This document shows positions 53,491-63,572 of a stretch of DNA of 64,000 nucleotides, in pieces. Within the stretch, counting starts at the first letter, position 1. Each line of letters opens with the position of its first letter. The notes under the pieces are model-generated. The model was given only the letters and a program-made list of their open reading frames with translations, searched no databases and was not told the origin of the DNA. The translations under genes and the position numbers were made by a program. Origin of the DNA: Pseudomonadales bacterium (lineage in GTDB: Bacteria > Pseudomonadota > Gammaproteobacteria > Pseudomonadales > JAHRWD01); the NCBI GenBank assembly GCA_029210125.1, contig JARGPR010000001.1, forward strand, positions 124,001 through 188,000, read 5' to 3'.

Positions 53491-56400
53491 ATGACTCAGC
53501 ACCAGAAGCCCACTTTCCTTTTTTGTTGCCTCTTCGCTTTTTTGTCGCTTGTTAGTAGCTTTACCGCACGGGCTGACGTACTCGATATCCTAACCCCTCT
53601 GTTTGCAATATTTGCACAGCAGGCCGCCGACAATGGAGTGATCACCGCGTCACCGGCGATCACTGCTAACGGCAACTACGAGCTCAGCTGGTATGACGAT
53701 GAAGGATTGTCCTACCTGCAGGAACGCGCAGCGGACGGTACCTGGGCCAGCCTCACCACAGCTACCGGCGGGGCTGGGTATATTTACCATGATGTGACGG
53801 GTAAGGCTCAGGGGGCATATCAATATCGCCTGCGATATACCTGCACAAGCAACTGCCCAACGGTGACGGATGACGAATACGATATCGTAGTGGTAGTGAC
53901 CGCAGAAGCGGTGGTCGAAACATTTACAGCTGATCAAGTAATCGGTAACCCCAGCCAATACACCCTCAATTGGACCGCCCTTGGTGACGCTATCACCCTG
54001 GAAGTACGCGAAGATGATGGTGGGTGGCTGATTGCTCAGGACAATGTTGCTGCGGGAGAGCAAAGCTACACCGTGAATCTCGCCAGCGCTGTATCCTATA
54101 GCTACCGCCTAACCGCCTGCCTTGCCGGCGAATGTGTCAACAGGCAGGTGGCCATCTCTGATGGAGTGCCAGAATCCCAACCGTTAATCATTACACCTGA
54201 TGTAAGTATTGATGGGAATTATGGGCTGAGCTGGGGCTACGTGTTTCTTAGAGTTCTTCAACAGCAAGACACTTCGGGACAATGGGTCAACTTGCCGTAC
54301 GTGTCTGAGTTCCCGTATCCAGTGACTGGAAAAGCTCCGGGCACCTACCAATACCGATTTAATTATTGCATTCTATTCACTGAGGACTGCTCTCCCGGCC
54401 CTATCTATACAGCAACGGTGATAGACGCGAGCGATAGTAGTGCAAACCCAGTTAGCGGCAAGCTAACAAGCGAGTCGACCAGTGATGATGGCAACTATGC
54501 GCTGAACTGGGTTTCGCAACCGGGGATTAACTACCTGCTGCAAGAGCAGACTTATGCCGGTGACTGGCGTACTTTACATCAGGGTTATACCGCAACCCGG
54601 CTGGAGCAGAGCTATAACGTAACCAATCGTAAATATAACGGCGACCACCACTACCGTTTAATGGCCTGTGGTTACCCTGCAGTTTTGGAAGGGGTTATTC
54701 CAAATTGCGTTGAAAGCTCCGCTGTTACTGTAATCGTTGACCTGGCCAACGTGGTATCAGTCCCTGTAGGTGGCATTCAGGCCCCTGCGTTGAGTAATAG
54801 CGACTCCTATACGCTGCAATGGTCGGTCTCTGCCACCGCAAATGTAACCTACCGTGTTGAAGAGCGTATTGGCACCGATGGGTTGTGGCACGTAGTTCAA
54901 GATAGCTCAACTCTTAGTTATGACGTCTCGGGTAAAACCGAGGGCACTTATTATTATCGTCTACGAGTTTGTGATGCGGATGGCTTTTGCAGCGTAACCA
55001 GCCCCATTACTTCTGTGGTGATGGAGTCGCAGGATGAGAGTGTAGGTAATTATTCTGCAGTTAATAGCTTCGAGCTCAGTATAGTTGCCGATTCCTATCA
55101 GCCAGCAAACTATATGGTTTCCTGGACAATTCCTGATTTTGGGCCGGGCATAACCTCGGATGGCTTCGAACTGCAGGAAAAAATTGGTTCAGGAGAGTGG
55201 CAGAGCCTGCCTACCAGCAGTACTGCGACCTCTTATGCTGGTAACGATAAACCAAGCGGTATTTATAGCTACAGGATTTCCCACTGTGATTGGATAACGA
55301 TACCCGAAATGTTTGGTAACCCATCTACCACTGTCAGATATTGCGCAGTAGATAATGAAGCCTCGATTCAGGTTGATCGAGATGTGAGGGCTCCGGTGGC
55401 CTCCCAGAGGGTTGGTACCACAACAGGACAATTTCGTGTTAACGAGCAGGGCAGTGCAGGTTACAGTATCGCTATTGCAGATCTCCCCGGTCGCGGAGGT
55501 GTTACGCCTAATCTAAGCGTTAATTACAGCAGTGGTGGCGCTAATGGGCCCTTGGGTGTGGGTTGGTCCATAGGGGGGCTTTCAAGTATTTCTCGCTGCC
55601 GCCAAACCGCTGAAACCGATCAACGGGATCGCGCGGTTATGTTAGATTCCGAAGATCGCTTCTGCCTGGATGGTGCACGTTTGGTCAAAGTCGATGGCCA
55701 AGAAAACTATGGGGAGGTTGGTAGCGAATATCGCACCGAAATTGATCAATCCCTGCGGGTTATATCCTATAACAGCGCTGTAACCGGCAAACTCTACTTC
55801 AAAGTTTGGCGTAAGGATGGCTCAGTCTCTCAATATGGCAATAGTGATGATTCAGCGGTGGTATCCGTTGACAGCACGGTAGTTGAAACCTGGGGGCGTA
55901 ACCGCTTTACCGACAGTGCCGGTAATTACATGACCTATGAGTACCTCGATGACCCAAAAAATGGCGGCTTTAATATCGATAGTGTGCGATACACAGGCAG
56001 CTCCACGGGGGCAAATGATCCTAGTTCTTACATAAAATTCCAATATGATTCCAGCCGATTCGATACCGTGACCCAATACGCGTTGGGTTCCAAACACAGT
56101 ATGGAGCGACGTCTTAAATCAATTGAGGTAAGAGAAGGCGACATCACCGATGGTAATACCGCCGATGATCCACTTTATCGACGATATGATTTCCACTACT
56201 CCGCCAGCCTGAGCAGTCAACGTAGCGTGCTGCGTAGTATTCAGGAGTGTGTCAGTGAAAGTGACAGTGACAGTGACAGTGATTGCCTGCCCGCTACACG
56301 GTTTGACTGGCATGAGCCTGATCGCTCACTAAATGGCGATGCCAGCAGCGGAACTTTTACCGACAACTACCTGGGTGGACGCCCGATCGACGTGAATGGC

Positions 56401-59400
56401 GACGGCAAGCAGGACTGGTTGTGGATTGCGCACAACGGTAGCTATCAGTTCCGGCTTTCCTACTCCGATGGTACCTCTCTTGTCGAGTCCAGCTTTGAAG
56501 TGTCTGCCCCTAATATTGCTCGAGAGGCCTGGCATGTTATTGATTACAACAACGACGGTTATCAGGATCTGATCTATGCAACAAATGATGGCTGGAAGGT
56601 ACATCTTTCAGATGGTGCCAACCTGTCAGAGCAATCTATCGATACCGGTGTACCCTCCAGCAACAGCTCCAAAGCGATCTTTAGTGATCTGAATGGCGAT
56701 GGATTGGTAGATATACTGAATTCTTCCGATGCCGGGGTGTTAACGGTACATTATCTGAAGAAAGTAGCCTCGTGGAACGCCGTAGAGCCCTATCACTTTG
56801 ATGATGCGAAGACGATTAGTATTGACCCTAACTCAACTGAGTTCGTACTGGACTTTAATAACATGGTCCAAATCACCGGGACTGACTTGAAGGATCATCC
56901 ACCGATGGACCTAAATGGTGATGGTCGGGTCGATTTTTTATTGAGGACGACCATCTCTAGATTTACAAATGCATATACTTGGCAGGTTACGGGTTATGGC
57001 TGGGCATTGCTTACGGTTGACCCTGATCTTGACTCCTCTGCCTATCCAACCAAGCTGAAATATGTATCAAACGATGCAGAAGATGTCATTTCTTTACTCC
57101 CTGAAAATAAAAATGACTTCCGCCTTATCGATATCAACGGCGATGGTCTAACCGATATCTTCAAAAAAGAAGGCAGCACCTGGAAATATCAACTTAACAA
57201 CGGCAACCCCCCCCAGGGTCTCGGCAGTTCCTTTGAAACCGCTATTAGCGTAGGTGAAATTAGCTCGCCGGAGAAAATACAGTTTGCTGATGTTAACGGA
57301 GATCGGGTTCCGGATCTGGTACATGTTCATACCTTTGATGGTGTTGCCCAGTTTGCTGTACGCCTATGGCTTGGCACCGGATACGGTACGGTACAACCGC
57401 TGTTTCAAAATGCGAGCTATACCCTTGGCGCATCCAGCGGTATTACCCCAGCTTTTCTAGATGCGGATGGCGACGGCTACAGCGACTACCTGAGCGTAAA
57501 TACCGCAAGCAATAGCTACTATTTGGCGTTCAACCACTTTGACCGCACCCCCCAGGACTTGATCCACCGCATCACCAACGGTTTTGGTGCCAAAACTGAA
57601 ATTACATACACCACCCTCACCAATGATCAGGATCTAATCTACACCCGTGGGCACGGCGCCAGCGCCCTCAACTGGGGGAATGGTTCGCCAGTCTTTGACC
57701 TCAACAGCCCCATGCACGTTGTTTCACGGGTTAGTAGTAGCGCACCCGTCGAAGGTGATCCGGGTAATATGGCGGAGCTGGAGTATTTTTACCAGGGCCT
57801 GCGGATCCAGGCCGGAGGCCGAGGTTCCCTTGGGTTTGAATACCTTACCACCTACGACCCACAATCCGGCGTGCTGGTTGATACCCAATATCGGCAGGAC
57901 TACCCCTTTACCGGTATGCCTCTGCAAACCATCAAATACCACCTCGACACCAGCACCCTGTTAAGCGTTGCGCAAAACGAGTGGCAGCAGAACAGCACCT
58001 CCAGCGGTACTGTTTATCCCTATCTTTCTGAGAGCACAGAAACCAGCTATGACCCACTTAGCGGAGCGCTGCTGAGTAGCGTAACTACCACCAATGAGTA
58101 CAGGGCCGGCGCTGATGTTGACTACGCCAACCTTGGCACCGTCACCGTAGAGATCAGGGATGCCACCGGTACTCTGGCTAGCCGTAAAACCACTGGCAAT
58201 ATATATGAAAATACCGTTAACCTTGAGCAATGGCACCTCGGTCGCCTTACTGAAACAACCGTTACCCATGAGCGCCCCGGCAAACCTACAACAACCCGCA
58301 CAGCACAATTTGGTTACAATCCCAGCACCGGCATCCTCGATAGGGAAATCATCGAACCTAACGGCGCAGCCAATGAAAAACTGACCACCGTCTACGCTCC
58401 TGATGACTATGGCCAGCGCGTAGGTACCAACCAATGCAGTAGCAACGCTGTTTGCAGCAGCCCCGGGTTTGATGAAAACGATCCCAACTTCATTAGCCGC
58501 CAAAGCCGGGTAGAAATGGATAGCACCCACCGTTTTGTTGAAAGAACTTTCAACAGCCAAAACCATTTGCTGAAATCCGTTACACAACGGGACACCTTTG
58601 GCCGCGCGACAGAGGTAGACCTGATAAATGGCAACCACCTCGAAACCGTTTATGATGACTGGGGACGCCCCAGAAGCACCACCGCGACACCTGGCATCAC
58701 CACCACATACGAATACCAACTTTGCACAAATACCACCGAAGCTTGCCCCTCAGGAGCGGTTTATCTCAGCCTTCAAACCACCAACACCGGCCAAAAAGCA
58801 GTTCAATACTTTGATGTTCTAGGCCGCGAAATGCGTAAAAGCGCGCTTGGGTTTGGTGGCCAAACCATTCAGACCGATACCCACTACGATACCGTTGGTA
58901 GGGTAGTCAAGGTTTCCAGCCCTTACTTTGCCGGTGATACCGTCAACTGGACCCAAACCGGGTACGACAACTATGGCCGGGTTAAGCTTGTCACACTACC
59001 GGACGGTAGTTCTTCCACCATAAGTTACGACGGCTTGCAGACCACCACCACCGCCAACGGCGTGGAGACCCCCACCAGCGAGGCCCTTAATCAAACCCAA
59101 ATAGAGATCACCAACGTTCTCGGCGAAACGATCAAGATTATCGACGCCATGCAGGGAGTGCTCACCAATACCTACGATGCCCAGGGCAACCTCCTGACCG
59201 TAGAGGGTGTTGATGGCGAAGTGATCACCATGGAATACGATAGACTCGGCCGTAAAATCTTAATGGTCGATCCTGACAAAGGAACCTGGTCCTACCAGTA
59301 CAATGCCCTCGGTGAACTGGTCTCCCAGACCGATGCTAAAGGGCAAACCACCACCCAGCGTTACGATGCGCTTGGGCGGATGATCAAGCGTACCAGCGCC

Positions 59401-61644
59401 AGCGAAGATATCCGTTGGACCTACGACACCGCCCCCAATGGAGTTGGCAAACTGCACAGTGTCATCAACCATCATGACGGCTACCAAAACACTATCAGCT
59501 ACGACAGCAATGGTCGTGTTAAAAGCACTCTAATCCAAATTACCGGTATTCCTCCATATACATCGCAAATAGGCTACGATGCCTATGGGCGGGTCAATAC
59601 CCAAACAGGCGTAGATGGCCGTGAAATCAAAACCGAATATGATGATTTTGGTTATGCAGCAAGTACTGTCGACGTAGCCAGTGACACTACTCTATCCAAA
59701 ATCATAGAGATGGACGCCAGAGGCCAGGTGATTGAACGTCAGTCCGGAAATGGCCTGACCACTACCAACCAGTATGATCCTAAAACCAGTCGCCTCATCA
59801 GTACCGTGACCGGCAACAATATTCAAAACCTCCTGTTCAAGTACGACGGATTGGGTAATCTTAAGGAGCGAACCGACAACAGCGGTAGTAAACAACTGTT
59901 TGAGAGTTTTGAATACGACGACCTAAACCGGCTTGAGGATATCAGCACCTATGATTCCAACGACAGTAGCAGCCTCATGCACCAAACCACTGTCGACTAC
60001 CACGCCAACGGAAATATCGCCTACAAATCCGATGTCGGCACCTACCAGTACGGAGCCAATGGCGCTGGCCCCCACGCAGTAACCAGTGCCGGCGGCGATA
60101 GCGGCTTCACCTACGATGCCAACGGCAACCAAACCAGTGGCAAAGGCCGAACCCTGCAATACAGCAGCTTCGACAAACTGACATCCGTCACCCAGAACGG
60201 CCATGCCACCACCTTTAACTACGGCACCGGTCATAGTCGCTACAAACGAGTGGATACCGACAGCAGCAACAATGTCACCACCACCTACTACCTTGGCGGC
60301 ATTGAATTGATTAAAAAGAACAATCAATTTGTCGAATACCGCAACAACCTCGGTGGCGTACAGATCACCACCGATTACAACGACAGCAGCAACTCAGAAA
60401 CCCGCTACCTCTACAAAGACCACCTCGGGTCACTGGATGTGATTACCGATGCCAATGGTGCCCTGCAAGAAAGCTACAGTTTTGATGCCTGGGGCAAACG
60501 CCGGGCCATCAATAGCTGGAACCCCCTCAGCGCAGCGGATATCCAAACCCACTACATCAATACCGACCACACCACCAACCGTGGCTACACCGGCCACGAA
60601 CAGATGTACGAAGTGGGCCTGATCCATATGAATAGGCGGATTTATGATCCGATGTTGGGCAGGGTGTTGCAGGCGGATCCTGTTATAGATGGAGTGGGCA
60701 GCACCCAGGGGTACAACCGTTATAGCTATGTGCACAACAATCCACTGGCCTATACCGATCCGAGCGGGTTTTCACGTTGGACCAAATTTAGGGATAAGTG
60801 GCTTAAGCCGATTGCGGTGATCGCTATTAGTTATGTAACTTATGGAGCTGCTTCAGGAGCTGTATATACAGCATATGGCGTGTCAGCCAGTGCGGCAGTG
60901 ATACCGATGAAAGTAATGATAGCGGCTGGTGTTGCTGGAGGAGCTGCCGCTGGATTTGCAGCGGGCGTATCGATGGCTGCATTTAGTGGGGCTGGTTTTG
61001 GAGATGCGATGTCTGCTGGAGTAAAAGGCGCATTCTCTGGCGCTGTTTTTGGTGGAATCGCAGGAGCTTATGGAAAATCTTGGGATATGTGGAGAGTTGG
61101 AGCTAATAGTTTGGCTGGTGGAGTCACCTCTAAGTTTAATGGTGGGGAATTTAAGGAGGGGTTTAGGTTCTCTTTGGCAGTTTCAGTTTTAACATATAGT
61201 GCAATTACCATGAGAGAAAAAGCTTTAAGTTGGGCGAGGAATAACCCAAATTTTAAGGACTCGGCAGGATCAAGTAATGGTTTCAATGGTGATGGCCAGC
61301 GAACAGGAGGTGTATTTCCTAAGAGTGCTAAAGGCTATACTGGCAGCCATGGAGAGACCTTTAATATCGGTGGAAGGGCGTTTAGTCAAGAACGTCATAT
61401 TTTCGGAATCCCTTACCCAAAAGGTGGGACTGCTGATTATTTAGTAGAAGCGTTCGGCGGCCCCCATGATTTTTTGGATGGTCCTCTATATGATATTCCG
61501 AATGGTTTGGTTCGAGATCTTGGAATATATGAACCTTTAGGGTTTGTATACTCGGGATTTACGATCCCTCTTGCAGCTCCGTTCGCAGTGGCGTCAATGG
61601 TGGAGCCGTATCAATATTTCAATTCACTGGACTTTGATGATTAA
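53491..61644 (+). CDS. Giant secreted SpvB/FG-GAP/YD-repeat (Rhs) protein
   Basis: 2717 aa from the ATG at 53491, which has AAGGA and starts a signal peptide of 28 residues; a frame to 53449 has no ribosome-binding site. Domain order: six FN3-like repeats with paired Cys (about 50-633, each xxNYxLxW... GxYxYRLxxC); SpvB/TcdB-like N-domain from RVGTTTGQF (about 641); at least seven FG-GAP/VCBS units DxNGDGxxD (about 967-1330); TcdB-middle region; YD repeats (about 1500-2390); Rhs core with DHLGSLDVITDANG, YDPMLGR, and NPLAYTDPSGF (about 2307-2427); then a 290-residue tip. The tip has Gly/Ala-rich hydrophobic stretches and a GGPHDFLDG block I have seen in other Rhs tips but cannot assign an activity. 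Sec export by signal peptide sets it apart from T6SS Rhs effectors; a role as exported toxin shell or adhesin is inference. Confidence 0.85.
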   Translation: MTQHQKPTFLFCCLFAFLSLVSSFTARADVLDILTPLFAIFAQQAADNGVITASPAITANGNYELSWYDDEGLSYLQERAADGTWASLTTATGGAGYIYHDVTGKAQGAYQYRLRYTCTSNCPTVTDDEYDIVVVVTAEAVVETFTADQVIGNPSQYTLNWTALGDAITLEVREDDGGWLIAQDNVAAGEQSYTVNLASAVSYSYRLTACLAGECVNRQVAISDGVPESQPLIITPDVSIDGNYGLSWGYVFLRVLQQQDTSGQWVNLPYVSEFPYPVTGKAPGTYQYRFNYCILFTEDCSPGPIYTATVIDASDSSANPVSGKLTSESTSDDGNYALNWVSQPGINYLLQEQTYAGDWRTLHQGYTATRLEQSYNVTNRKYNGDHHYRLMACGYPAVLEGVIPNCVESSAVTVIVDLANVVSVPVGGIQAPALSNSDSYTLQWSVSATANVTYRVEERIGTDGLWHVVQDSSTLSYDVSGKTEGTYYYRLRVCDADGFCSVTSPITSVVMESQDESVGNYSAVNSFELSIVADSYQPANYMVSWTIPDFGPGITSDGFELQEKIGSGEWQSLPTSSTATSYAGNDKPSGIYSYRISHCDWITIPEMFGNPSTTVRYCAVDNEASIQVDRDVRAPVASQRVGTTTGQFRVNEQGSAGYSIAIADLPGRGGVTPNLSVNYSSGGANGPLGVGWSIGGLSSISRCRQTAETDQRDRAVMLDSEDRFCLDGARLVKVDGQENYGEVGSEYRTEIDQSLRVISYNSAVTGKLYFKVWRKDGSVSQYGNSDDSAVVSVDSTVVETWGRNRFTDSAGNYMTYEYLDDPKNGGFNIDSVRYTGSSTGANDPSSYIKFQYDSSRFDTVTQYALGSKHSMERRLKSIEVREGDITDGNTADDPLYRRYDFHYSASLSSQRSVLRSIQECVSESDSDSDSDCLPATRFDWHEPDRSLNGDASSGTFTDNYLGGRPIDVNGDGKQDWLWIAHNGSYQFRLSYSDGTSLVESSFEVSAPNIAREAWHVIDYNNDGYQDLIYATNDGWKVHLSDGANLSEQSIDTGVPSSNSSKAIFSDLNGDGLVDILNSSDAGVLTVHYLKKVASWNAVEPYHFDDAKTISIDPNSTEFVLDFNNMVQITGTDLKDHPPMDLNGDGRVDFLLRTTISRFTNAYTWQVTGYGWALLTVDPDLDSSAYPTKLKYVSNDAEDVISLLPENKNDFRLIDINGDGLTDIFKKEGSTWKYQLNNGNPPQGLGSSFETAISVGEISSPEKIQFADVNGDRVPDLVHVHTFDGVAQFAVRLWLGTGYGTVQPLFQNASYTLGASSGITPAFLDADGDGYSDYLSVNTASNSYYLAFNHFDRTPQDLIHRITNGFGAKTEITYTTLTNDQDLIYTRGHGASALNWGNGSPVFDLNSPMHVVSRVSSSAPVEGDPGNMAELEYFYQGLRIQAGGRGSLGFEYLTTYDPQSGVLVDTQYRQDYPFTGMPLQTIKYHLDTSTLLSVAQNEWQQNSTSSGTVYPYLSESTETSYDPLSGALLSSVTTTNEYRAGADVDYANLGTVTVEIRDATGTLASRKTTGNIYENTVNLEQWHLGRLTETTVTHERPGKPTTTRTAQFGYNPSTGILDREIIEPNGAANEKLTTVYAPDDYGQRVGTNQCSSNAVCSSPGFDENDPNFISRQSRVEMDSTHRFVERTFNSQNHLLKSVTQRDTFGRATEVDLINGNHLETVYDDWGRPRSTTATPGITTTYEYQLCTNTTEACPSGAVYLSLQTTNTGQKAVQYFDVLGREMRKSALGFGGQTIQTDTHYDTVGRVVKVSSPYFAGDTVNWTQTGYDNYGRVKLVTLPDGSSSTISYDGLQTTTTANGVETPTSEALNQTQIEITNVLGETIKIIDAMQGVLTNTYDAQGNLLTVEGVDGEVITMEYDRLGRKILMVDPDKGTWSYQYNALGELVSQTDAKGQTTTQRYDALGRMIKRTSASEDIRWTYDTAPNGVGKLHSVINHHDGYQNTISYDSNGRVKSTLIQITGIPPYTSQIGYDAYGRVNTQTGVDGREIKTEYDDFGYAASTVDVASDTTLSKIIEMDARGQVIERQSGNGLTTTNQYDPKTSRLISTVTGNNIQNLLFKYDGLGNLKERTDNSGSKQLFESFEYDDLNRLEDISTYDSNDSSSLMHQTTVDYHANGNIAYKSDVGTYQYGANGAGPHAVTSAGGDSGFTYDANGNQTSGKGRTLQYSSFDKLTSVTQNGHATTFNYGTGHSRYKRVDTDSSNNVTTTYYLGGIELIKKNNQFVEYRNNLGGVQITTDYNDSSNSETRYLYKDHLGSLDVITDANGALQESYSFDAWGKRRAINSWNPLSAADIQTHYINTDHTTNRGYTGHEQMYEVGLIHMNRRIYDPMLGRVLQADPVIDGVGSTQGYNRYSYVHNNPLAYTDPSGFSRWTKFRDKWLKPIAVIAISYVTYGAASGAVYTAYGVSASAAVIPMKVMIAAGVAGGAAAGFAAGVSMAAFSGAGFGDAMSAGVKGAFSGAVFGGIAGAYGKSWDMWRVGANSLAGGVTSKFNGGEFKEGFRFSLAVSVLTYSAITMREKALSWARNNPNFKDSAGSSNGFNGDGQRTGGVFPKSAKGYTGSHGETFNIGGRAFSQERHIFGIPYPKGGTADYLVEAFGGPHDFLDGPLYDIPNGLVRDLGIYEPLGFVYSGFTIPLAAPFAVASMVEPYQYFNSLDFDD

Positions 61645-61778
61645 TTTCGGAGGTAAAGAAAATTTGCTGATTTTATTATTTGTACGGTACTGACAATTTA
61701 ATGTGATGTTGTGGGTTGAGTGGTCGTTGTCATGTAGCTGTATAACCTAATAAGTAATGTAGGAGATATAAAAACGTA

Positions 61779-62405
61779 GTGGATAAATCAAGTTTTTTAA
61801 ATAAATTGATACTCTGCATGATCACTGCGGTCACTGTAATTGGGTGTGCAAACCCAGTAAGTCAGCGAACGGGGGTAAATTATGCTCAGCAGGCTGAACG
61901 CGAAATACAACTTGGGAATTGGAATGACGCTAGAAGGCTATATGCTCGGGCCATTACGAACGGTAAGTATGGTGGTTTTGATGATGAAAATATGGCCTAT
62001 CTTTGGTATCAATATTCGAGAGCATCTGGGGTTATCTGTGACTGGGAAGAAGCAGAAAGGGGCTTTGGTAAAGCGTACGAACTGGATAGAAAAATTGGCG
62101 GGTCTACTTATGTTACCCTCTATGAATTAGGGCAAATGAACCTCGATAGAGGGGGCTATGATAAAGCTGTCGAAATATTTAAACGTACTTATATAGAAAT
62201 GGAGAATGTAAACGTTAGGAGGAAATACCCTATTCGTTATAGTACTTTCTTAATCAGTTATGCTGATGCATTAGAGCAGGCGAATAAAAATAGTGAGGCA
62301 AATAAATATCGTGATACCGCTACGGTTATTCTTAAAGAAAACTCAGGGGGTGATAAATTAAATAGGAGGACGCCTTATGGAAGTCAATGTAAACGCACAA
62401 AATAG
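61779..62405 (+). CDS. TPR lipoprotein following the Rhs-type gene
   Basis: 208-aa lipoprotein: lipobox VIGC (Cys23) after a 22-residue signal, then at least three tetratricopeptide-like repeats (GNWNDARRLYARAI, CDWEEAERGFGKAYEL, GGYDKAVEIFKRTY) and a TPYGSQC C-terminus. The GTG start is 13 bases after AGGAGA. It begins 134 bases after the Rhs-type gene on the same strand with no terminator seen between, so it is likely cotranscribed. Lipoproteins of this type often accompany SpvB/Rhs genes; partner, assembly factor or immunity protein are all possible and the sequence does not decide. Confidence 0.75.
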   Translation: MDKSSFLNKLILCMITAVTVIGCANPVSQRTGVNYAQQAEREIQLGNWNDARRLYARAITNGKYGGFDDENMAYLWYQYSRASGVICDWEEAERGFGKAYELDRKIGGSTYVTLYELGQMNLDRGGYDKAVEIFKRTYIEMENVNVRRKYPIRYSTFLISYADALEQANKNSEANKYRDTATVILKENSGGDKLNRRTPYGSQCKRTK

Positions 62406-62412
62406 CATCCAG

Positions 62413-62475
62413 AAAAAATGGGGTCACAAAAAATGGGGTCAGGTCTTTCCATGCCACATTTGCCATGCCCGCGTA
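62413..62475 (+). repeat. REP-like repeat R1
   Basis: AAAAAATGGGGTC (62413-62425) followed by a full unit AAAAATGGGGTCAGGTCTTT-CCATGCCACATTTGCC (62428-62475). The GGGGTCAGGTCTTT core recurs at 62488, 63148 and 63871, all in the orientation of the RAYT transposase at 63923. Located just after the TPR lipoprotein gene. Confidence 0.8.
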
Positions 62476-62487
62476 CCCTTGGCTTTT

Positions 62488-62530
62488 CCGAAAATCGGGG
62501 TCAGGTCTTTCCGTGCCGCATTTGCCATCC
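62488..62530 (+). repeat. REP-like repeat R2
   Basis: AAAATCGGGGTCAGGTCTTT-CCGTGCCGCATTTGCC, 60 bases downstream of R1 and in the same orientation. It lies upstream of the first toxin-antitoxin pair. Confidence 0.8.
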
Positions 62531-62587
62531 TAACACCCTTTGCCTTTTCCGGTTTCTATCCAGTGTGGAGAGAGTCAAAAAAAAGGG

Positions 62588-62851
62588 TTAGTAGCCTTTG
62601 TATACGCTTGATCTGTGACCGATTTTAACCACGTTGATTATCAGGGTTTGATCTCGAATTTCATAAACAATGCGATAAAGACCTTGCCGGACTCGATATA
62701 ATTCTCGTGCTGATAATTTTGTACAGCCATCCCCACGCGGATCTTCAGAGATTAAGTCGATTTTTTTCAATATGCGTTGAACATCTTGATTGGGGATTGT
62801 GCGAAGGTCTTTTGCGACGGACTTTTTGAACGTGACACTATATTTTGCCAT
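62588..62851 (-). CDS. RelE/ParE-family toxin
   Basis: 87-aa toxin of the RelE/ParE superfamily: N-terminal YSVTFKKSVAKDLRTIP, LSARELYRVRQGLYRIVYEIRD, and a C-terminal VVKIGHRSSVYKGY. The VRQGLYRIVYEI and KIGHRSxVY motifs place it close to RelE/YafQ-type mRNA interferases, but ParE-like gyrase targeting is not excluded. It overlaps the upstream antitoxin gene by 14 bases, so translation is coupled. It lies between REP-like repeats R2 and R3. Confidence 0.85.
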   Translation of the reverse strand: MAKYSVTFKKSVAKDLRTIPNQDVQRILKKIDLISEDPRGDGCTKLSARELYRVRQGLYRIVYEIRDQTLIINVVKIGHRSSVYKGY

Positions 62852-63071
62852 GTTTTTTTAAATCCTTAAGCAACGCCTCATAGCTAATTTCTTTTTCATC
62901 GGCTCTATCAGAGATTGCTGATAAGTCATCTTCATCTTCGCTCATTAGCAATCGAACCGCTTCATCCACAAGTTCTGATAAAGAGAGGTGTGAAGAGGCG
63001 GCTTTCATTTTTAGGGCTTGATGGATTGACGGTTCGAAATAGACGGTAGACCGTTTGGATAGGCTGCTCAT
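62838..63071 (-). CDS. RelB/CopG-family antitoxin
   Basis: 77-aa antitoxin with an N-terminal ribbon-helix-helix DNA-binding domain (RSTVYFEPSIHQALKMKAASSHLSLSELVDEAVR split over strand and two helices) and an acidic C-terminus that would neutralise the toxin. Gene order antitoxin-toxin with a 14-base overlap is standard. It would autorepress the pair by binding its own promoter region. Confidence 0.85.
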   Translation of the reverse strand: MSSLSKRSTVYFEPSIHQALKMKAASSHLSLSELVDEAVRLLMSEDEDDLSAISDRADEKEISYEALLKDLKKHGKI

Positions 63072-63147
63072 GATCTTGCTCCGTGCGGTTGTAATTGTAC
63101 GACACGATAGCGTTGTAACGCTATAACGTCAATCTAAAAAGGCAAAC

Positions 63148-63190
63148 GGAAATGGGGAGCGGGTCTTTCAATGCCACATTAGCTACGAGA
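63148..63190 (+). repeat. REP-like repeat R3
   Basis: GGAAATGGGGAGCGGGTCTTT-CAATGCCACATTAGC, between the two toxin-antitoxin pairs, same orientation as R1, R2 and R4. Less conserved than R1/R2. Confidence 0.7.
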
Positions 63191-63272
63191 AAATGGAGTT
63201 AAGTGCAACGGTAGTTGGCGGGAAGAAGAGTGAGTTTGAGCTGTAGGTCGATGCTTCCATAACTAAGTGCTT

Positions 63273-63572
63273 TTAATTGGCGGTTGGCCACTGCTGAGCA
63301 TCATGGAGAACACGTAGTATTTCAATGCTGTTGGTGCTGACATTCTCTCGATAGATCACGATAAACGGTATACCATTGATCACTAACTCGCGCGTATTTT
63401 TCAGTCTGCCCTGGCGTCTGGCTCTGGGGTGATCAGGTAAGATCAGATGAACGCTATTGATGATATTCATCACCACATTGATAGCAACGATGGGGCTATT
63501 TTGCTGGGTAATATGAGCTTCGATTTTCTCTAAATCGATACTAGCGAGATCAGTCCATCTGAGCTGCACCCT
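63273..63572 (-). CDS. ParE-family toxin
   Basis: About 99 aa if started at the GTG at 63572 (VQLRWTDLASIDLEKIEAHI), the usual ParE N-terminus; the longer frame to 63602 overlaps the antitoxin by 53 bases. Family features: DLASIDLEKIEAHI, HPRARRQGRLKNTRELVINGIPFIVIYRE, and a C-terminal ILRVLHDAQQWP. ParE toxins poison DNA gyrase. It is the second of two tandem toxin-antitoxin pairs, between REP-like repeats R3 and R4. Confidence 0.85.
   Translation of the reverse strand, partial: RVQLRWTDLASIDLEKIEAHITQQNSPIVAINVVMNIINSVHLILPDHPRARRQGRLKNTRELVINGIPFIVIYRENVSTNSIEILRVLHDAQQWPTAN

Noticed and set aside
57961..58719. 252-codon antisense frame inside the Rhs-type gene
   Set aside because: It is the reverse complement of the YD-repeat region; long antisense frames are expected from repeated codon bias.
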